A stretch of DNA of 56,124 bases from an uncultured Verrucomicrobia subdivision 3 bacterium (GTDB lineage Bacteria > Verrucomicrobiota > Verrucomicrobiia > Limisphaerales > UBA11358). Below, piece by piece: positions 26,676 to 35,768 of the stretch. The notes under the pieces were generated by a model that did not search any database, was not told where the DNA came from, and saw nothing but the letters and a program-made list of their open reading frames with translations. The DNA lies in assembly GCA_903895255.1 (NCBI GenBank), contig CAITTG010000094.1:1-56124 (forward strand), given 5' to 3'. Numbering within the stretch: the stretch's first letter is position 1; every line of letters starts with the position of its first letter. Both the position numbers and the translations under genes were made by a program.

Positions 26676-26900
26676 TAGTTAGGACCTTTGGGTCTTGACC
26701 CTGATGGCCAATACCGTCAGGAGGCCGTCCGCCCTGGCCGTTCCGGCGGCAGCCCCAGCTCTTTGACATCGGCCCCGGAACCCGGGCAACCCGCCCGCAG
26801 CCACTCACAAACAATTAATTTATAGATAGTTAACCCTTTAACCATCTAACCCATCAAAATCTTCAAGTTTCGCGAACTTCCGCCGAGCATCAAAAAACCG
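26676..26900 (+). ncRNA. Candidate structured noncoding RNA or long leader
   Basis: The stretch after the strong promoter is GC-rich and can fold: GGGTC/GACCC (26691-26702), CCTGA/TCAGG and CCGCC/GGCGG hairpins follow one another. It holds no convincing plus-strand gene. It could be a 6S-type or other small RNA, or the leader of the membrane-protein gene at 26924. I see no T-run terminator, so the 3' end is a guess and I cannot match it to a named family. Confidence 0.35.
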
Positions 26901-26923
26901 GTCATTGCCCAAATTTTAGGTTT

Positions 26924-27271
26924 ATGCAAAAACTCCGCACGCTCCATTTATACTTGGGCTGCATCTTCGCCCCGATGCTGCTTTTCTTCGCCGTGTCCGG
27001 CATTTGGCAGACCTTGAACCTCGGCTCCCAATCAAAAACCCTCGCCTTGCTGTCCACCATTCACACCTCCCATAGTTTGAAGATGGGCGGCCTTACCAGT
27101 CCCTGGCTGATGATTTTCGTGCTGCTCATGACCATCGCCTTTATCCTCACCACGATTCTGGGCGTGGTGATGGCCATCACCCAGGGCAAAAACCGGACGG
27201 TTGCCTGGCGCTGTCTCGCCGCCGGTGTGATCATTCCCTTGGTTCTCGTACTCCTCCGGCTGGTGGCGTGA
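26924..27271 (+). CDS. PepSY-associated-type membrane protein
   Basis: A 115-residue inner-membrane protein with three hydrophobic segments (about residues 10-28, 58-84 and 95-114). The opening LRTLHLYLGCIFAPMLLFFAVSGIW is the pattern of PepSY-associated transmembrane helices (R-x-x-H-x-x-x-G...SG). It lies downstream of the strong promoter at 26642. Length is short, so only the core helices are present; substrate or partner is unknown. The next gene (RodZ-like) starts 68 bases on and may be cotranscribed. Confidence 0.6.
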   Translation: MQKLRTLHLYLGCIFAPMLLFFAVSGIWQTLNLGSQSKTLALLSTIHTSHSLKMGGLTSPWLMIFVLLMTIAFILTTILGVVMAITQGKNRTVAWRCLAAGVIIPLVLVLLRLVA

Positions 27272-27339
27272 AGTGGTCGATTGGAATTGGCCCATTTCCA
27301 CAGTTGCCAATTCGCGGATAAACCCGCTAAATAGAGGGA

Positions 27340-27834
27340 ATGCCAACGGTTGCCGAAAAGTTGCGGGCCGCGCGCGAAGCCCAGGCCCTGACGATCAATG
27401 TTCTGGCGGACAAAACAAAAATCCGCACCGACCATTTGCGCGCCATTGAAGATGGCAATTACGCAGTGTTCCCCGCGCCCATTTATTTGCGCGGCACGGT
27501 CAAAAACTACGCCGCCGCCCTGAAGCTCGATTCGGCCCAGATTCTGGCGGATCTGGATTTGGAACTCCGCGACTCCTCCCACCTCACCGAGCATCCCTCC
27601 TTGATCGAGCCTGGCCGGAAAAACCTGCTCGACCACCTTACCCTCCTTCTGGCCAAGTTAAACTGGAAAATGGGCGTGGCGGGACTGGCCTTGGTGGTGT
27701 TGGTGGGCATGGCCAGCATCGTCATCTGGGTGGTGCATCGGCAAAAAGCGAATGATCCCCTCGCCGGACTGCCGCCCGCCGTTTACCAGGCCAGCACCGC
27801 CAGCGACACCCTCCCGCTGCCGCCGCACCGGTAA
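27340..27834 (+). CDS. RodZ-like membrane-anchored HTH protein
   Basis: A 164-residue protein with an N-terminal Xre-type HTH (VAEKLRAAREAQALTINVLADKTKI, about 4-28) in the RodZ-like form (HTH_25), the FPAPIYLRGTVKNYAAALKLD segment diagnostic of that family (about 46-66), and one transmembrane helix (about 110-132). RodZ links MreB to the membrane and shapes rods. This protein stops shortly after the helix, so the periplasmic domain of full RodZ is missing. The gene is convergent with pgsA, five bases apart. Confidence 0.75.
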   Translation: MPTVAEKLRAAREAQALTINVLADKTKIRTDHLRAIEDGNYAVFPAPIYLRGTVKNYAAALKLDSAQILADLDLELRDSSHLTEHPSLIEPGRKNLLDHLTLLLAKLNWKMGVAGLALVVLVGMASIVIWVVHRQKANDPLAGLPPAVYQASTASDTLPLPPHR

Positions 27835-27841
27835 GCCCGTC

Positions 27842-28438
27842 TCACATGTCTTCGAGATAAAGACTCCGGTTGCGCCAGAGATAGATGGCCCCGGAAAATG
27901 CTGTTAACACCACGGTAATCCACAAGGCAATTTCCGCAAACCGGGGCGACCAGGACCGAAACAGGTTCTGCAACGGCACCGGCCATTCGTTCAAGGCGTC
28001 CACCACCAACAGGGCAATGATGCTAATGATCTGCCAGATGGTTTTGTGCTTTCCATAACGCTCCGCCGCCAACACCACGTTTTTGGAAGCGGCGAGCAGA
28101 CGCAGTCCGGTGATCGCCAGCTCGCGGCTCACAATGATGACCACCATCCACGCCGCCAGTTTCACCGGGGCATTGGGATTGATATGTGTGCTCTCCACAA
28201 ACGCAATGAAGGCCGAGCAGGTCATGATTTTATCCGCCAGCGGATCCATCAGGATGCCGAAATTGGTAATCAGATTCCGGGCCCGGGCGATCCGCCCATC
28301 CAGGAAGTCCGTCACCCCGGCCAGGCAAAACAGCACCAGGGCACACGTCTGGTGCCCGGCAAATGAGCTGAACAAACACCACAGGAAAAGCACCGTCAGG
28401 GCAAAACGGGACGCCGTCAGTTTGTTGGGCAGGTTCAC
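27842..28438 (-). CDS. pgsA: CDP-diacylglycerol-glycerol-3-phosphate 3-phosphatidyltransferase
   Basis: A 198-residue integral membrane enzyme that makes phosphatidylglycerophosphate, the first step to phosphatidylglycerol. The CDP-alcohol phosphotransferase motif is complete: DGRIARARNLITNFGILMDPLAD matches D-G-x2-A-R-x8-G-x3-D-x3-D (about residues 47-69). Several hydrophobic helices follow, and length is normal. It is convergent with the RodZ-like gene and lies behind the apgM terminator at 28495-28531, so it is transcribed separately from apgM. Confidence 0.93.
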   Translation of the reverse strand: MNLPNKLTASRFALTVLFLWCLFSSFAGHQTCALVLFCLAGVTDFLDGRIARARNLITNFGILMDPLADKIMTCSAFIAFVESTHINPNAPVKLAAWMVVIIVSRELAITGLRLLAASKNVVLAAERYGKHKTIWQIISIIALLVVDALNEWPVPLQNLFRSWSPRFAEIALWITVVLTAFSGAIYLWRNRSLYLEDM

Positions 28439-28494
28439 TTCAGGAAAATTTCCGGGTAATTGGAACGGCTGGCAAGCTTCAAAACGCGTCGGCG

Positions 28495-28531
28495 TTAAAT
28501 AAAAGGGGCGCGGTGAATAATACCGCGCCCC
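28495..28531 (-). terminator. Rho-independent terminator of apgM
   Basis: GGGGCGCGGT and ACCGCGCCCC form a perfect 10-bp stem with a 7-base loop (28505-28531); on the minus strand it is followed by TTTTATTT. It lies 24 bases after the apgM stop. Confidence 0.85.
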
Positions 28532-28554
28532 GCGTAAAGCTTGTGCCGCCGGGC

Positions 28555-29778
28555 TCAGGCGCCAAATTTGTCAAACAACCGGGCGTTGGCCTGCATCAGC
28601 CGGATGAGGAACTTGGCCGGGAACACGCTCAGCGATCCGCTGTTCGCTCCGGTCTCGGTGAAGCGTTCCAGCTTGTCGGAACCGCTGGTGGCCGAATGCA
28701 GCAGCACGGGTTGCGGATGCCAAGAATGGCCCTTGAGAGCCACCGGGGTGGAATGATCGCCCGTGATGGCGAGCACGTCCGGCATCTTTTTGAAAAGAAT
28801 CGGCAGCGCGGCGTCAAAGTCTTCGATGGCTTTTTTCTTCGCGGCAAAATTGCCGTCCTCGCCCGCTTTGTCGGTGTACTTGTAGTGAATGAAAAAGAAA
28901 TCGTAGTTGTCGTATTCCTTGAGGTAACGCTCAAATTGCTCGGCAATCGTCTGGGGCCCCTCAATTTTCTCCATGCCCACCAATTGGGCCAGCCCCTTGT
29001 ACATCGGATAAACCGCCAGGCAGGCGGGTTTGAGTTTGTAGCGGTCCTCGAACAGCGGGATCTCGGGCTGATGGGCGATGCCGCGCATGAGGAAGCCGTT
29101 GGCGGGCACTTCCTTGGCGAGAATGGGCAGCGCGGCCTTGTAGAAGTCGGCAATTAACTTCGCCATTTTCTTCTGCTTGGCATTGGCCGGGTCACGGGGT
29201 TTGACCGTGGGAATGGCAAAGCCTTCGCGATTGGGATCAGCATCGGTGAGTGGTCCTTCCAAGCCTTTGCCCCGGAAGACCACCACGAAACGGTGTTCCT
29301 TGCCGGCCTTGATCAGCACCTCGGTTTCGCCAATTTTCTTGATCTTGGCCGAGAGGAGGGCGACGAGCTTCTCACAGGTTTCGGTCGGAATGCGGCCCGC
29401 GCGGCGGTCGGTGACCATGCCCTTGGCATCCAGCGTGGCAAAATTGGCCCGGGCGCAAACGTCGCCCGCCTTCAATTCCATGCCCAGGCCCAGCGCTTCA
29501 ATCACGCCCCGGCCCACTTGGAATTCCAAGGGGTCATAGCCGAACAAGCCCAAATGGCCGGGACCGCTGCCCGGGGTGATGCCGGGCGCGACCGGAATCA
29601 TCCGCCCCTGCGCCGAGTTTTTGGAAAGTTTGTCCAGGTTGGGCGTGTGGGCCGCTTCAAGCGGGGTCAGATAACCCTGCTCCTTGGTGGCCAGGTCACC
29701 CAGGCCATCCAGCACCACCAACGCCAGCTTGACTCCACCTTTTAATGTCAGCTCAGAATAAAGTTCATCCAAATTCAT
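28555..29778 (-). CDS. apgM: Cofactor-independent phosphoglycerate mutase, archaeal type
   Basis: A 407-residue enzyme that interconverts 2- and 3-phosphoglycerate in glycolysis. It belongs to the ApgM branch of the alkaline-phosphatase superfamily: LALVVLDGLGDLATKE near the start, LEAAHTPNLDKLSK, then GITPGSGPGHLGLFGYDP, which carries the active-site Ser, and a C-terminal ITGDHSTP metal motif. Length and motif order are standard. It is cytoplasmic and stands alone, with its own terminator. The divergent ygfZ-like gene starts 87 bases from its ATG, so the two share a promoter region. Confidence 0.93.
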   Translation of the reverse strand: MNLDELYSELTLKGGVKLALVVLDGLGDLATKEQGYLTPLEAAHTPNLDKLSKNSAQGRMIPVAPGITPGSGPGHLGLFGYDPLEFQVGRGVIEALGLGMELKAGDVCARANFATLDAKGMVTDRRAGRIPTETCEKLVALLSAKIKKIGETEVLIKAGKEHRFVVVFRGKGLEGPLTDADPNREGFAIPTVKPRDPANAKQKKMAKLIADFYKAALPILAKEVPANGFLMRGIAHQPEIPLFEDRYKLKPACLAVYPMYKGLAQLVGMEKIEGPQTIAEQFERYLKEYDNYDFFFIHYKYTDKAGEDGNFAAKKKAIEDFDAALPILFKKMPDVLAITGDHSTPVALKGHSWHPQPVLLHSATSGSDKLERFTETGANSGSLSVFPAKFLIRLMQANARLFDKFGA

Positions 29779-29865
29779 AAGCTAGTATGGGCAGAAAGAG
29801 GCTGAAAACGCAATGAACTTTCACGCTGGTCCTTTGGCCAAAAACTGGCATTCTCATGGCTAATA

Positions 29866-30957
29866 ATGAGCACCTTCCTGCATGAATTTCATCATAGTTT
29901 GGGCGCCCGCTTTACGGCGGTGAATGGCGCGGAAATCGTGGCCGATTATGGCGATGACCGGGCGGAGCACGCCGCCTTGCGCGCCTCCGCCGGCGTCGTG
30001 GACTTGAGCAGTCGCAGCCGCGTTTGCCTGGTCGGCAATGACCGCGCCCGTTATTTGCACGGTCAGGTGACCAATAACGTTAAAAAGCTGGTTCCCGGCA
30101 CCGGCACCTATGCCACCGTGACCACCGCCAAAGGGAAAATGGAGGCGGACCTGAACATCCTCTGCCTGGCGGAGGAATTGCTGCTGGATTTTGAACCCGG
30201 ACTCACGGAAAAAATCACCCAACGGCTGGACAAATTCATCGTGGCCGATGACGTGCAGATTGTGGATGCTGCGCCGCATTATGGCTTGTTGACCGTGCAG
30301 GGTCCGCGCTCGGCGGAGGTCATTCACTCGCTCGGATTGCCGGGGGCCAGCGAGGTGCCGGCCAAACCATTTCAATCGGTAAAAATAACCGATGCCACGC
30401 TGGGCGAACTCTACCTGGTCCGGCTGCCCCGGTTGGGCACGGATGGGTTTGACCTGTATGTCCCCAACGACGCCCTGGGGGCGGTCGCCGACAAGCTCAT
30501 CGCGGCGGCTCGCCAGTTCGGTGGCCGGGCCTGCGGCTGGACGGCGTTTGAAACCGCGCGGATCGAGGCTGGCCTGCCCCGGTTTGGCCAGGACATGGAT
30601 GAGACCAACCTCCCGCTCGAATGCGGTTTGGAAGCCCGGGCCGTGAGTTACAGCAAGGGCTGTTACATTGGCCAGGAAGTCATCAACCGCATCCATAGTG
30701 TCGGCCATGTGAACCGGGAACTGCGCGGCCTGCGCCTGGCCGATGCCCTGCCCGCCCTGCCCGCGCGCGGCGACAAACTGTTTCACGCCGGCAAAGAAGT
30801 GGGCTATGTCACCAGCGCGGTGTTTTCACCTGCCTTGCAAGCGAACATCGCGCTCGGGTATGTTCGCCGGGAGGTCAATCAAATCGGCACCGAGCTGATC
30901 TTGCCTGCGGCCGGAGGTGACAGCGCGGTGCAAATCGTACCGCTGCCTTTCGTATAA
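29866..30957 (+). CDS. ygfZ: Folate-binding YgfZ/GcvT-family protein
   Basis: A 363-residue relative of the glycine-cleavage T protein. The YgfZ signature KGCYIGQEVINRIHSVGHVNR is present (about residues 261-281), with the C in KGCYIGQE needed for function in the E. coli protein. YgfZ uses folate to help assemble or repair iron-sulfur clusters. The N-terminal GcvT-type barrel (LRASAGVVDLSSRSRVCLVGNDRARYLHGQ) is intact and length is normal. It faces a secreted-protein gene whose stop codon lies five bases away. Confidence 0.88.
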   Translation: MSTFLHEFHHSLGARFTAVNGAEIVADYGDDRAEHAALRASAGVVDLSSRSRVCLVGNDRARYLHGQVTNNVKKLVPGTGTYATVTTAKGKMEADLNILCLAEELLLDFEPGLTEKITQRLDKFIVADDVQIVDAAPHYGLLTVQGPRSAEVIHSLGLPGASEVPAKPFQSVKITDATLGELYLVRLPRLGTDGFDLYVPNDALGAVADKLIAAARQFGGRACGWTAFETARIEAGLPRFGQDMDETNLPLECGLEARAVSYSKGCYIGQEVINRIHSVGHVNRELRGLRLADALPALPARGDKLFHAGKEVGYVTSAVFSPALQANIALGYVRREVNQIGTELILPAAGGDSAVQIVPLPFV

Positions 30958-30962
30958 AAAGA

Positions 30963-32084
30963 TTATTTCGCAGCGGTCGTGGACGCCGCTTCCGGGGTGA
31001 ATTCAATGCCGCGAAAGACGATGTTCGTGCTCATCGCCTGGGCGATGGTCGTCACCACCGAGGCCGCCCCCGTGTCCGTGATGCGCACCACGCGGTTGGA
31101 ATTCGCCCCGCCCCAGCCTTCGGTGGTGGTGGCATAAATGACCGGGTTGGCCCCGCTGAAGTCCACCGTCACGCCGAAACAACCTTCACCATTGTTTTGG
31201 TCATCGGGAATGACTTGGGGAATCTTGAAGTTATAAGCGAATTTCCATTCGCTACCCGTTTTGACATATTTCTGAATCCCGGCCACGGTATCCGCCATGT
31301 AGGCAATCGTCCCGGCGGAATTCAGGTCAAATCCCGCCGTCTTCTTGTAACCGGGCGCGGAAGCCACCACCAGGCTCATCGTGCAACCGGCGTCCTTGGG
31401 CAGCGGCTGCGGCGTGGCACCGCTCACATAACTGTAAATCCCGCCGGCATCCTCCGTGTCCTGGCCATCCGCCGTGTTCAAACTAGCATACAGCGTTTGA
31501 TTCACGATTTTGATGGCCCGGGTGTTCAGCAAGGTCTTGAATTCAAATGGTACCGGTGCGGTCTTAGGATTGTAATACGTGGTGCCGTGCAGATTGCCAC
31601 AGCCCCAAAAGCTCCCGTCCCCATCCGTGGCCACGCCCCGGGGGTTGGCGGAGTCATACCAAGTATTGGAATCGTAAACCAGGGTGAAACTGTCCGCAGC
31701 AGCGCCGAGGGTACCAAAGCCACGCGGGATGCTGATTTGGGAGGGCACTCCGGGGGTTTGCAACAGGTTGACCCCGGCATAGCCGGCAAACGCCAGCAAA
31801 CGATGATCGGCCGAACGGGTGAGATTGCCTTCGGTGGCCGCATGCCCGTTGAAAAACAAAGCTTTGGGGCCGTTCGTCGGAATGGCCACGCTCAGGGTGG
31901 GTGCTTCGTTAAATTTGGTCGGATCAAATTGATCCACAAAAATGGGGGCCTGCTTGAGCCGCAGGTTGATGTCCCCATTCCCCGCGCGTAACACGGCCAG
32001 TTGACCGGGGGCAAAGGATTGAGTTTGAGCGGAGGCGGCAAAGCACCCCAGCAGGACAGCAGCGCAATAGATAAAAGGTTTCAC
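30963..32084 (-). CDS. Secreted protein of unknown function
   Basis: A 373-residue exported protein. With a GTG start at 32084 the protein opens MKPFIYCAAVLLGCFAASAQ, a textbook signal peptide; the ATG at 32153 would bury it behind 23 residues, so I prefer the GTG. The mature part is strand-rich, with repeated phrases such as LAVLRAGNGDINL, SIPRGFGTLGAAADSFTLVY and GVTVDFSGANPVIYATTTEGWGG, which look like beta-propeller-type blades, and ends without a sorting signal. Similar proteins are common in Verrucomicrobia, often near PEP-CTERM genes. No catalytic motif is seen. Confidence 0.6.
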   Translation of the reverse strand: MKPFIYCAAVLLGCFAASAQTQSFAPGQLAVLRAGNGDINLRLKQAPIFVDQFDPTKFNEAPTLSVAIPTNGPKALFFNGHAATEGNLTRSADHRLLAFAGYAGVNLLQTPGVPSQISIPRGFGTLGAAADSFTLVYDSNTWYDSANPRGVATDGDGSFWGCGNLHGTTYYNPKTAPVPFEFKTLLNTRAIKIVNQTLYASLNTADGQDTEDAGGIYSYVSGATPQPLPKDAGCTMSLVVASAPGYKKTAGFDLNSAGTIAYMADTVAGIQKYVKTGSEWKFAYNFKIPQVIPDDQNNGEGCFGVTVDFSGANPVIYATTTEGWGGANSNRVVRITDTGAASVVTTIAQAMSTNIVFRGIEFTPEAASTTAAK

Positions 32085-32203
32085 AGTGTTGGCTAATGAC
32101 AATCGTACTCTCACACAATGGAAGAGTCGCGACTGAAGGTCATTAACACCCATTGACGTTACATTTCCATGACTATTTTGTGACAATCTGGCGTCTTTTT
32201 CAA

Positions 32204-34903
32204 TCAGCGCCACACATGACGCGGATATTTGCGCTGCAGTTCCGATTTGATGCGCGGATAGTGTTCCCGCCAAAACCCGGCCAGATCCTGCGTGATCTGG
32301 ATGGGCTTCATCCCTGGCGTGAGGATGTGCACCACTACGGGAATCCGGCCCAGGCCGATTTTTGGCGTTTGGTTCACGTCATATAATTCCTGGATGCGCA
32401 GCGCAATGTGCGGCGGATTGCCCGGTTCGTAAGTCACCTTGGGGGTGCGTCCGTTGGCCAGCGCCAGCCGCTCCGGGGCGTGTTTTTCCAGCAACTCCCG
32501 TTGCGCGTGGGACAGCCATGACATGACCACCGGCTTCACCTCGCGATCCTTGATGTCCTTGTACCCGACCGCGTCCAGACAGAGTTGCTCAATAATATGC
32601 CGCCGGTCGTCCTCGGTGATATCGGGCAGTTGCAGGTCGGGACAATGCTGGCAGAGCAGGCGCAAGCGAATGAGCCATTGCTCCACGTGATGATCCCAGC
32701 CCGGGAGCGGCAGCCGGCCCGCCACCACTTCCTCCGCCAGGATGCGCGCGGCCTGGTCGGCGGGCGGCGGTTCCACGCGCTTGGCCGCCAGCGCCAGCCC
32801 GCGAAACCGCAGCATCTCGGCCGCTTGCACCCGTTTGGAGGTGACGTCAAATTGCACGTGCAGGTCCGATTGCATGTCCTCCGGAAACAGTTCCGCCAGC
32901 CATTCCGTTTCAATCGCCGTGGCCAGCGACAAAATGGTGGTAATCTCCCGGCCCTCGATTTCCCTCACTTCCGACGCCACCAGCAAAGGACTTTTCTGCA
33001 CCACACTCTCGCGCGCCAGGGTACCCCGGCGGTTGTGCACCAGTTCGCAGCGCAAGGTGCCTTGATCCAGCCGGCGCGCCACCCGGTCGCTGAACCCAAT
33101 GAGAATGCATTTCTGCAACGCCTCGTCTTTCACCTCGCGCGGAGTGGTGTCCAGCCCCTCCCGCTTGGCAATGCCCAGAAATTGCTCGAACAACGGCCCC
33201 ACCTGCCGCGCCGTGACCGCATGGATGCCCAATCGCCGGCAGGCGTCCAGTTGATACTGGTGTTTTACCGCGTAATTCCAGGCCCGCATGAGAATCCAGA
33301 AATCGGAAGTCGCCTTCTCGCCCAGGATGTCTTCGCGCAGGGCATTCGTGTCGCGATCCACGTTGCGAATGAGCAGGTCCCGCCCCTGGGTGAGCGCCGC
33401 CACCAAGGCCGCCTGATGGACGCACCCATATTCCTGCGCCGCCAGCATCATGCGCGCATACCGCGGATGCAGCGGAAACGCCAGCATCTTGCGCCCAACC
33501 GGGGTAATCTCCGTGGGCGAGAAAGCAGCCGAACCCCCGCCGGAAGTTGTCACGGAAGTCGGACCAGGTTCAGCCGCCAACGCGCTGCGGGTCACGGACC
33601 CGCGCTCCGCGGAAAGGGGCGCGATCGCGCCCAAATCCAGCAGCAACTCCTCCGCGTGCGCCAGCGAATTTTCCTCGGGCGCATCCAGCCAGCGGAACTT
33701 TCGCAAATCCGCGACCCCGGCGTCTTTCAGATTCAGCACCACCTCGGACAAATCGAGCCGTTTGATTTCCGGCAATTCCCGGGGCAACCGGTGTCCGTGC
33801 TCCTCGCGCGACCATAACCGCATGCACGTGCCCGGGGCCGTGCGCCCGGCTCGGCCAGCCCGCTGGTCGGCGCTGGACTGGGAAATCTTCTCGATGAGCA
33901 GGGTGTTAAGCCCGCGATTGGGGTCGTACCGTGACATGCGCGCCAGGCCGCTGTCAATCACCAGGCGGACGCCATCGATGGTCAGGGAGGTTTCCGCCAC
34001 GTTCGTGGCCACCACCACCTTGCGCCGGTCGTACCGCGCCACCGCCGCATCCTGATCCTTGGGGGCCAGTTCCCCGTGCAACGGCAGCAAGATAAACCCC
34101 TTGGCCTCCGAGGTGTGCCGGAGCGCCTCAATCGTCTGGGATATTTCAAAGCCCCCGGGCATGAATACCAGCACATCCCCTTCCCCGCCGCCATGCACGT
34201 ATTGGCTGAAGGCGTCCGCCGCCTGTTCCCACACTGGCCGCTGGTCGGCATACGCCGGCTTCTCCGCATACTCCATCACCACGGGAAAGGTGCGCCCTTG
34301 CGAGACCAGCACCGAACACCCCTTCACCGGGGCGGCGACCGCCGGGGCGCCACCGTCGCCCCGGCTCGGCCCCGGGTCGGGCACATGGCGCCGCTCCGAT
34401 AAATACTGGGTCAAAATATCCGCGTCCAGCGTGGCGGACATGACCACCAGGTTCAGGTCCGGACGGTACTGCTCCTGCAAATCCAGCGACCGGGCCAGCG
34501 TGATGTCGCCGTACAAATGCCGCTCGTGGAACTCGTCGAAAATCAGGGCGGAAACCCCGCGCAGTTGGGGATCCGCCTGCATCTGGCGCAGCAAAATCCC
34601 CTCCGTGACAAACCGGATTTTCGTCCGGGCCGTGGTTACATTCTCAAAGCGAATCTGGTAACCCACCTCCTGGCCCAACTGCACCCCGAGTTCCTCCGCC
34701 ACCCGCGCGGCGAGCAACCGCGCGGCCAGCCGCCGGGGCTGGAGAATAACCACCTGCCCGGCGTCCAAAAAGCCGTGTTTCAGCAAAATCTGCGGCACCT
34801 GCGTGGATTTCCCGGACCCCGTGGGGGCCGACAAAATCAAGCGGCGATCCGTCCGCAACCGGGACACCAGTTCGCGTTCGATGTCATAAATGGGCAAACT
34901 CAT
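32204..34903 (-). CDS. hrpB: ATP-dependent helicase HrpB
   Basis: An 899-residue DEAH-type RNA helicase. Walker A ILSAPTGSGKSTQVPQ is near residue 22, the DEFHERHLYGD box (the DEFH variant of HrpB) near 118, the SSADQRAGRAGRTAPG motif VI near 350 and the HrpB C-terminal domain (NPPHIALRIQELYDV, IPVVVHILTPGMKPIQITQDLAGFWREHYP) at the end. I chose the ATG at 34903; the longer frame to 34984 has no HrpB-like start. The C-terminus ends LQRKYPRHVW, as in HrpB. Its cellular role is poorly defined in any bacterium. Length is somewhat above the E. coli protein. Confidence 0.9.
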   Translation of the reverse strand: MSLPIYDIERELVSRLRTDRRLILSAPTGSGKSTQVPQILLKHGFLDAGQVVILQPRRLAARLLAARVAEELGVQLGQEVGYQIRFENVTTARTKIRFVTEGILLRQMQADPQLRGVSALIFDEFHERHLYGDITLARSLDLQEQYRPDLNLVVMSATLDADILTQYLSERRHVPDPGPSRGDGGAPAVAAPVKGCSVLVSQGRTFPVVMEYAEKPAYADQRPVWEQAADAFSQYVHGGGEGDVLVFMPGGFEISQTIEALRHTSEAKGFILLPLHGELAPKDQDAAVARYDRRKVVVATNVAETSLTIDGVRLVIDSGLARMSRYDPNRGLNTLLIEKISQSSADQRAGRAGRTAPGTCMRLWSREEHGHRLPRELPEIKRLDLSEVVLNLKDAGVADLRKFRWLDAPEENSLAHAEELLLDLGAIAPLSAERGSVTRSALAAEPGPTSVTTSGGGSAAFSPTEITPVGRKMLAFPLHPRYARMMLAAQEYGCVHQAALVAALTQGRDLLIRNVDRDTNALREDILGEKATSDFWILMRAWNYAVKHQYQLDACRRLGIHAVTARQVGPLFEQFLGIAKREGLDTTPREVKDEALQKCILIGFSDRVARRLDQGTLRCELVHNRRGTLARESVVQKSPLLVASEVREIEGREITTILSLATAIETEWLAELFPEDMQSDLHVQFDVTSKRVQAAEMLRFRGLALAAKRVEPPPADQAARILAEEVVAGRLPLPGWDHHVEQWLIRLRLLCQHCPDLQLPDITEDDRRHIIEQLCLDAVGYKDIKDREVKPVVMSWLSHAQRELLEKHAPERLALANGRTPKVTYEPGNPPHIALRIQELYDVNQTPKIGLGRIPVVVHILTPGMKPIQITQDLAGFWREHYPRIKSELQRKYPRHVWR

Positions 34904-35526
34904 GGGCGGACTATAGCAGTGCCGGGGGCGCGGCGGCAAACTGGCAGCCGACCCATTTTGGAAAAAATTATCACCTTGAATCACCTTGAATCACCTTGAA
35001 TAGGCTTGAATGTGAATAAGGCTCTGGGCTTTGGGCTTTAGGCTTTGGGAGGGGAAGAATTGGGGCCCGAGGCGGGGGATGAGGGTGGACGGGCAATTGG
35101 GGCTGGGGGAGCGGCATCCAAAATTTCTATGGTTTGATTTGGTGGGATGTTGGCGGATAGGCGTGGGGCACGAGGCGCGGGGCGCGGGGAAAAGGGTGGA
35201 AAAGCGGAAAGCGGGAAAGCGGCAACGGGGGCTAAATGCAAAGGCGCGGAGGAGCGAAGGCGCACAGCCATTTCCCGAAGGGCAACCTCGGAGGCACAGA
35301 GGCACGGCGCAAAGCGAGGTGCGCCGTTCCGATTGTTTGACCGGGCGCGTTACCAATGCTGTCATTACGACCTTTATCATGCGTCACTTTAGCCAGGGAC
35401 CCTGGACAACGGCTGTCCAGGGTCCAAAAAATGTGAAATTAATTTTGCTGCAGAAATTGGATTCGATAGTTGGCTCAGCCAAACTTGGCCTTTGATTAAA
35501 AAGAACGATTCGTTAACATCTCGCCC
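34904..35526. other. Gene-free stretch with repeats and low-complexity text
   Basis: Starts with a three-and-a-half-copy 10-bp tandem repeat (34971-35010). The part 35020-35340 is G- and purine-rich low-complexity sequence (runs such as CACGAGGCGCGGGGCGCGG) that gives long open frames without protein character. No promoter or RNA recognised. Confidence 0.5.
34971..35010. repeat. 10-bp tandem repeat
   Basis: TCACCTTGAA occurs three times in a row, followed by a degenerate fourth unit TAGGCTTGAA. It lies upstream of hrpB, about 70 bases from its start. Confidence 0.8.
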
Positions 35527-35710
35527 ATGGCTCGTCCGCGAAAACCCAGTCCCACGCCCAAAAGCGCACAGTCCTATCAGCATCCGGACTGCGACCTGCC
35601 GGGGTGGCCAAGGTTTGGGGCGCAAGCCTATCGCAAGCGGACCAAACCGCCGGGCCATGGCCATTTCAGCCGCAGCTTCGCTAAACCCGGTCGCCAAACA
35701 ATCGCAATAA
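35527..35710 (+). pseudogene. N-terminal relic of a type III/COG2189-like DNA methyltransferase
   Basis: The frame starting at 35527 reads SYQHPDCDLPGWPRFGAQA then RKRTKPPGH and ends soon after. The pattern HP-x-x-D-x-P-x-R-P-x-x-G-x-Q-A...K-K-x-x-P-P is the N-terminal tail I associate with type III/COG2189 adenine methyltransferases and their SYRHPEADLPARPE-type openings. No methyltransferase motif follows. It directly precedes a frameshifted PIN gene on the same strand. This identification is from pattern memory only. Confidence 0.3.
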
Positions 35711-35768
35711 GAGTCTCATGCATTTTTGGCAACCTGCCTTCGGGGATGAAAAGGCGGAAGGCGGGCAA

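Noticed and set aside
32585..33817. 410-residue plus-strand frame opposite hrpB
   Set aside because: Shadow of hrpB with Gln/Arg/His bias.
34991..35495. Possible small gene in the G-rich stretch
   Set aside because: Amino-acid content follows the low-complexity DNA and no start or domain supports it.
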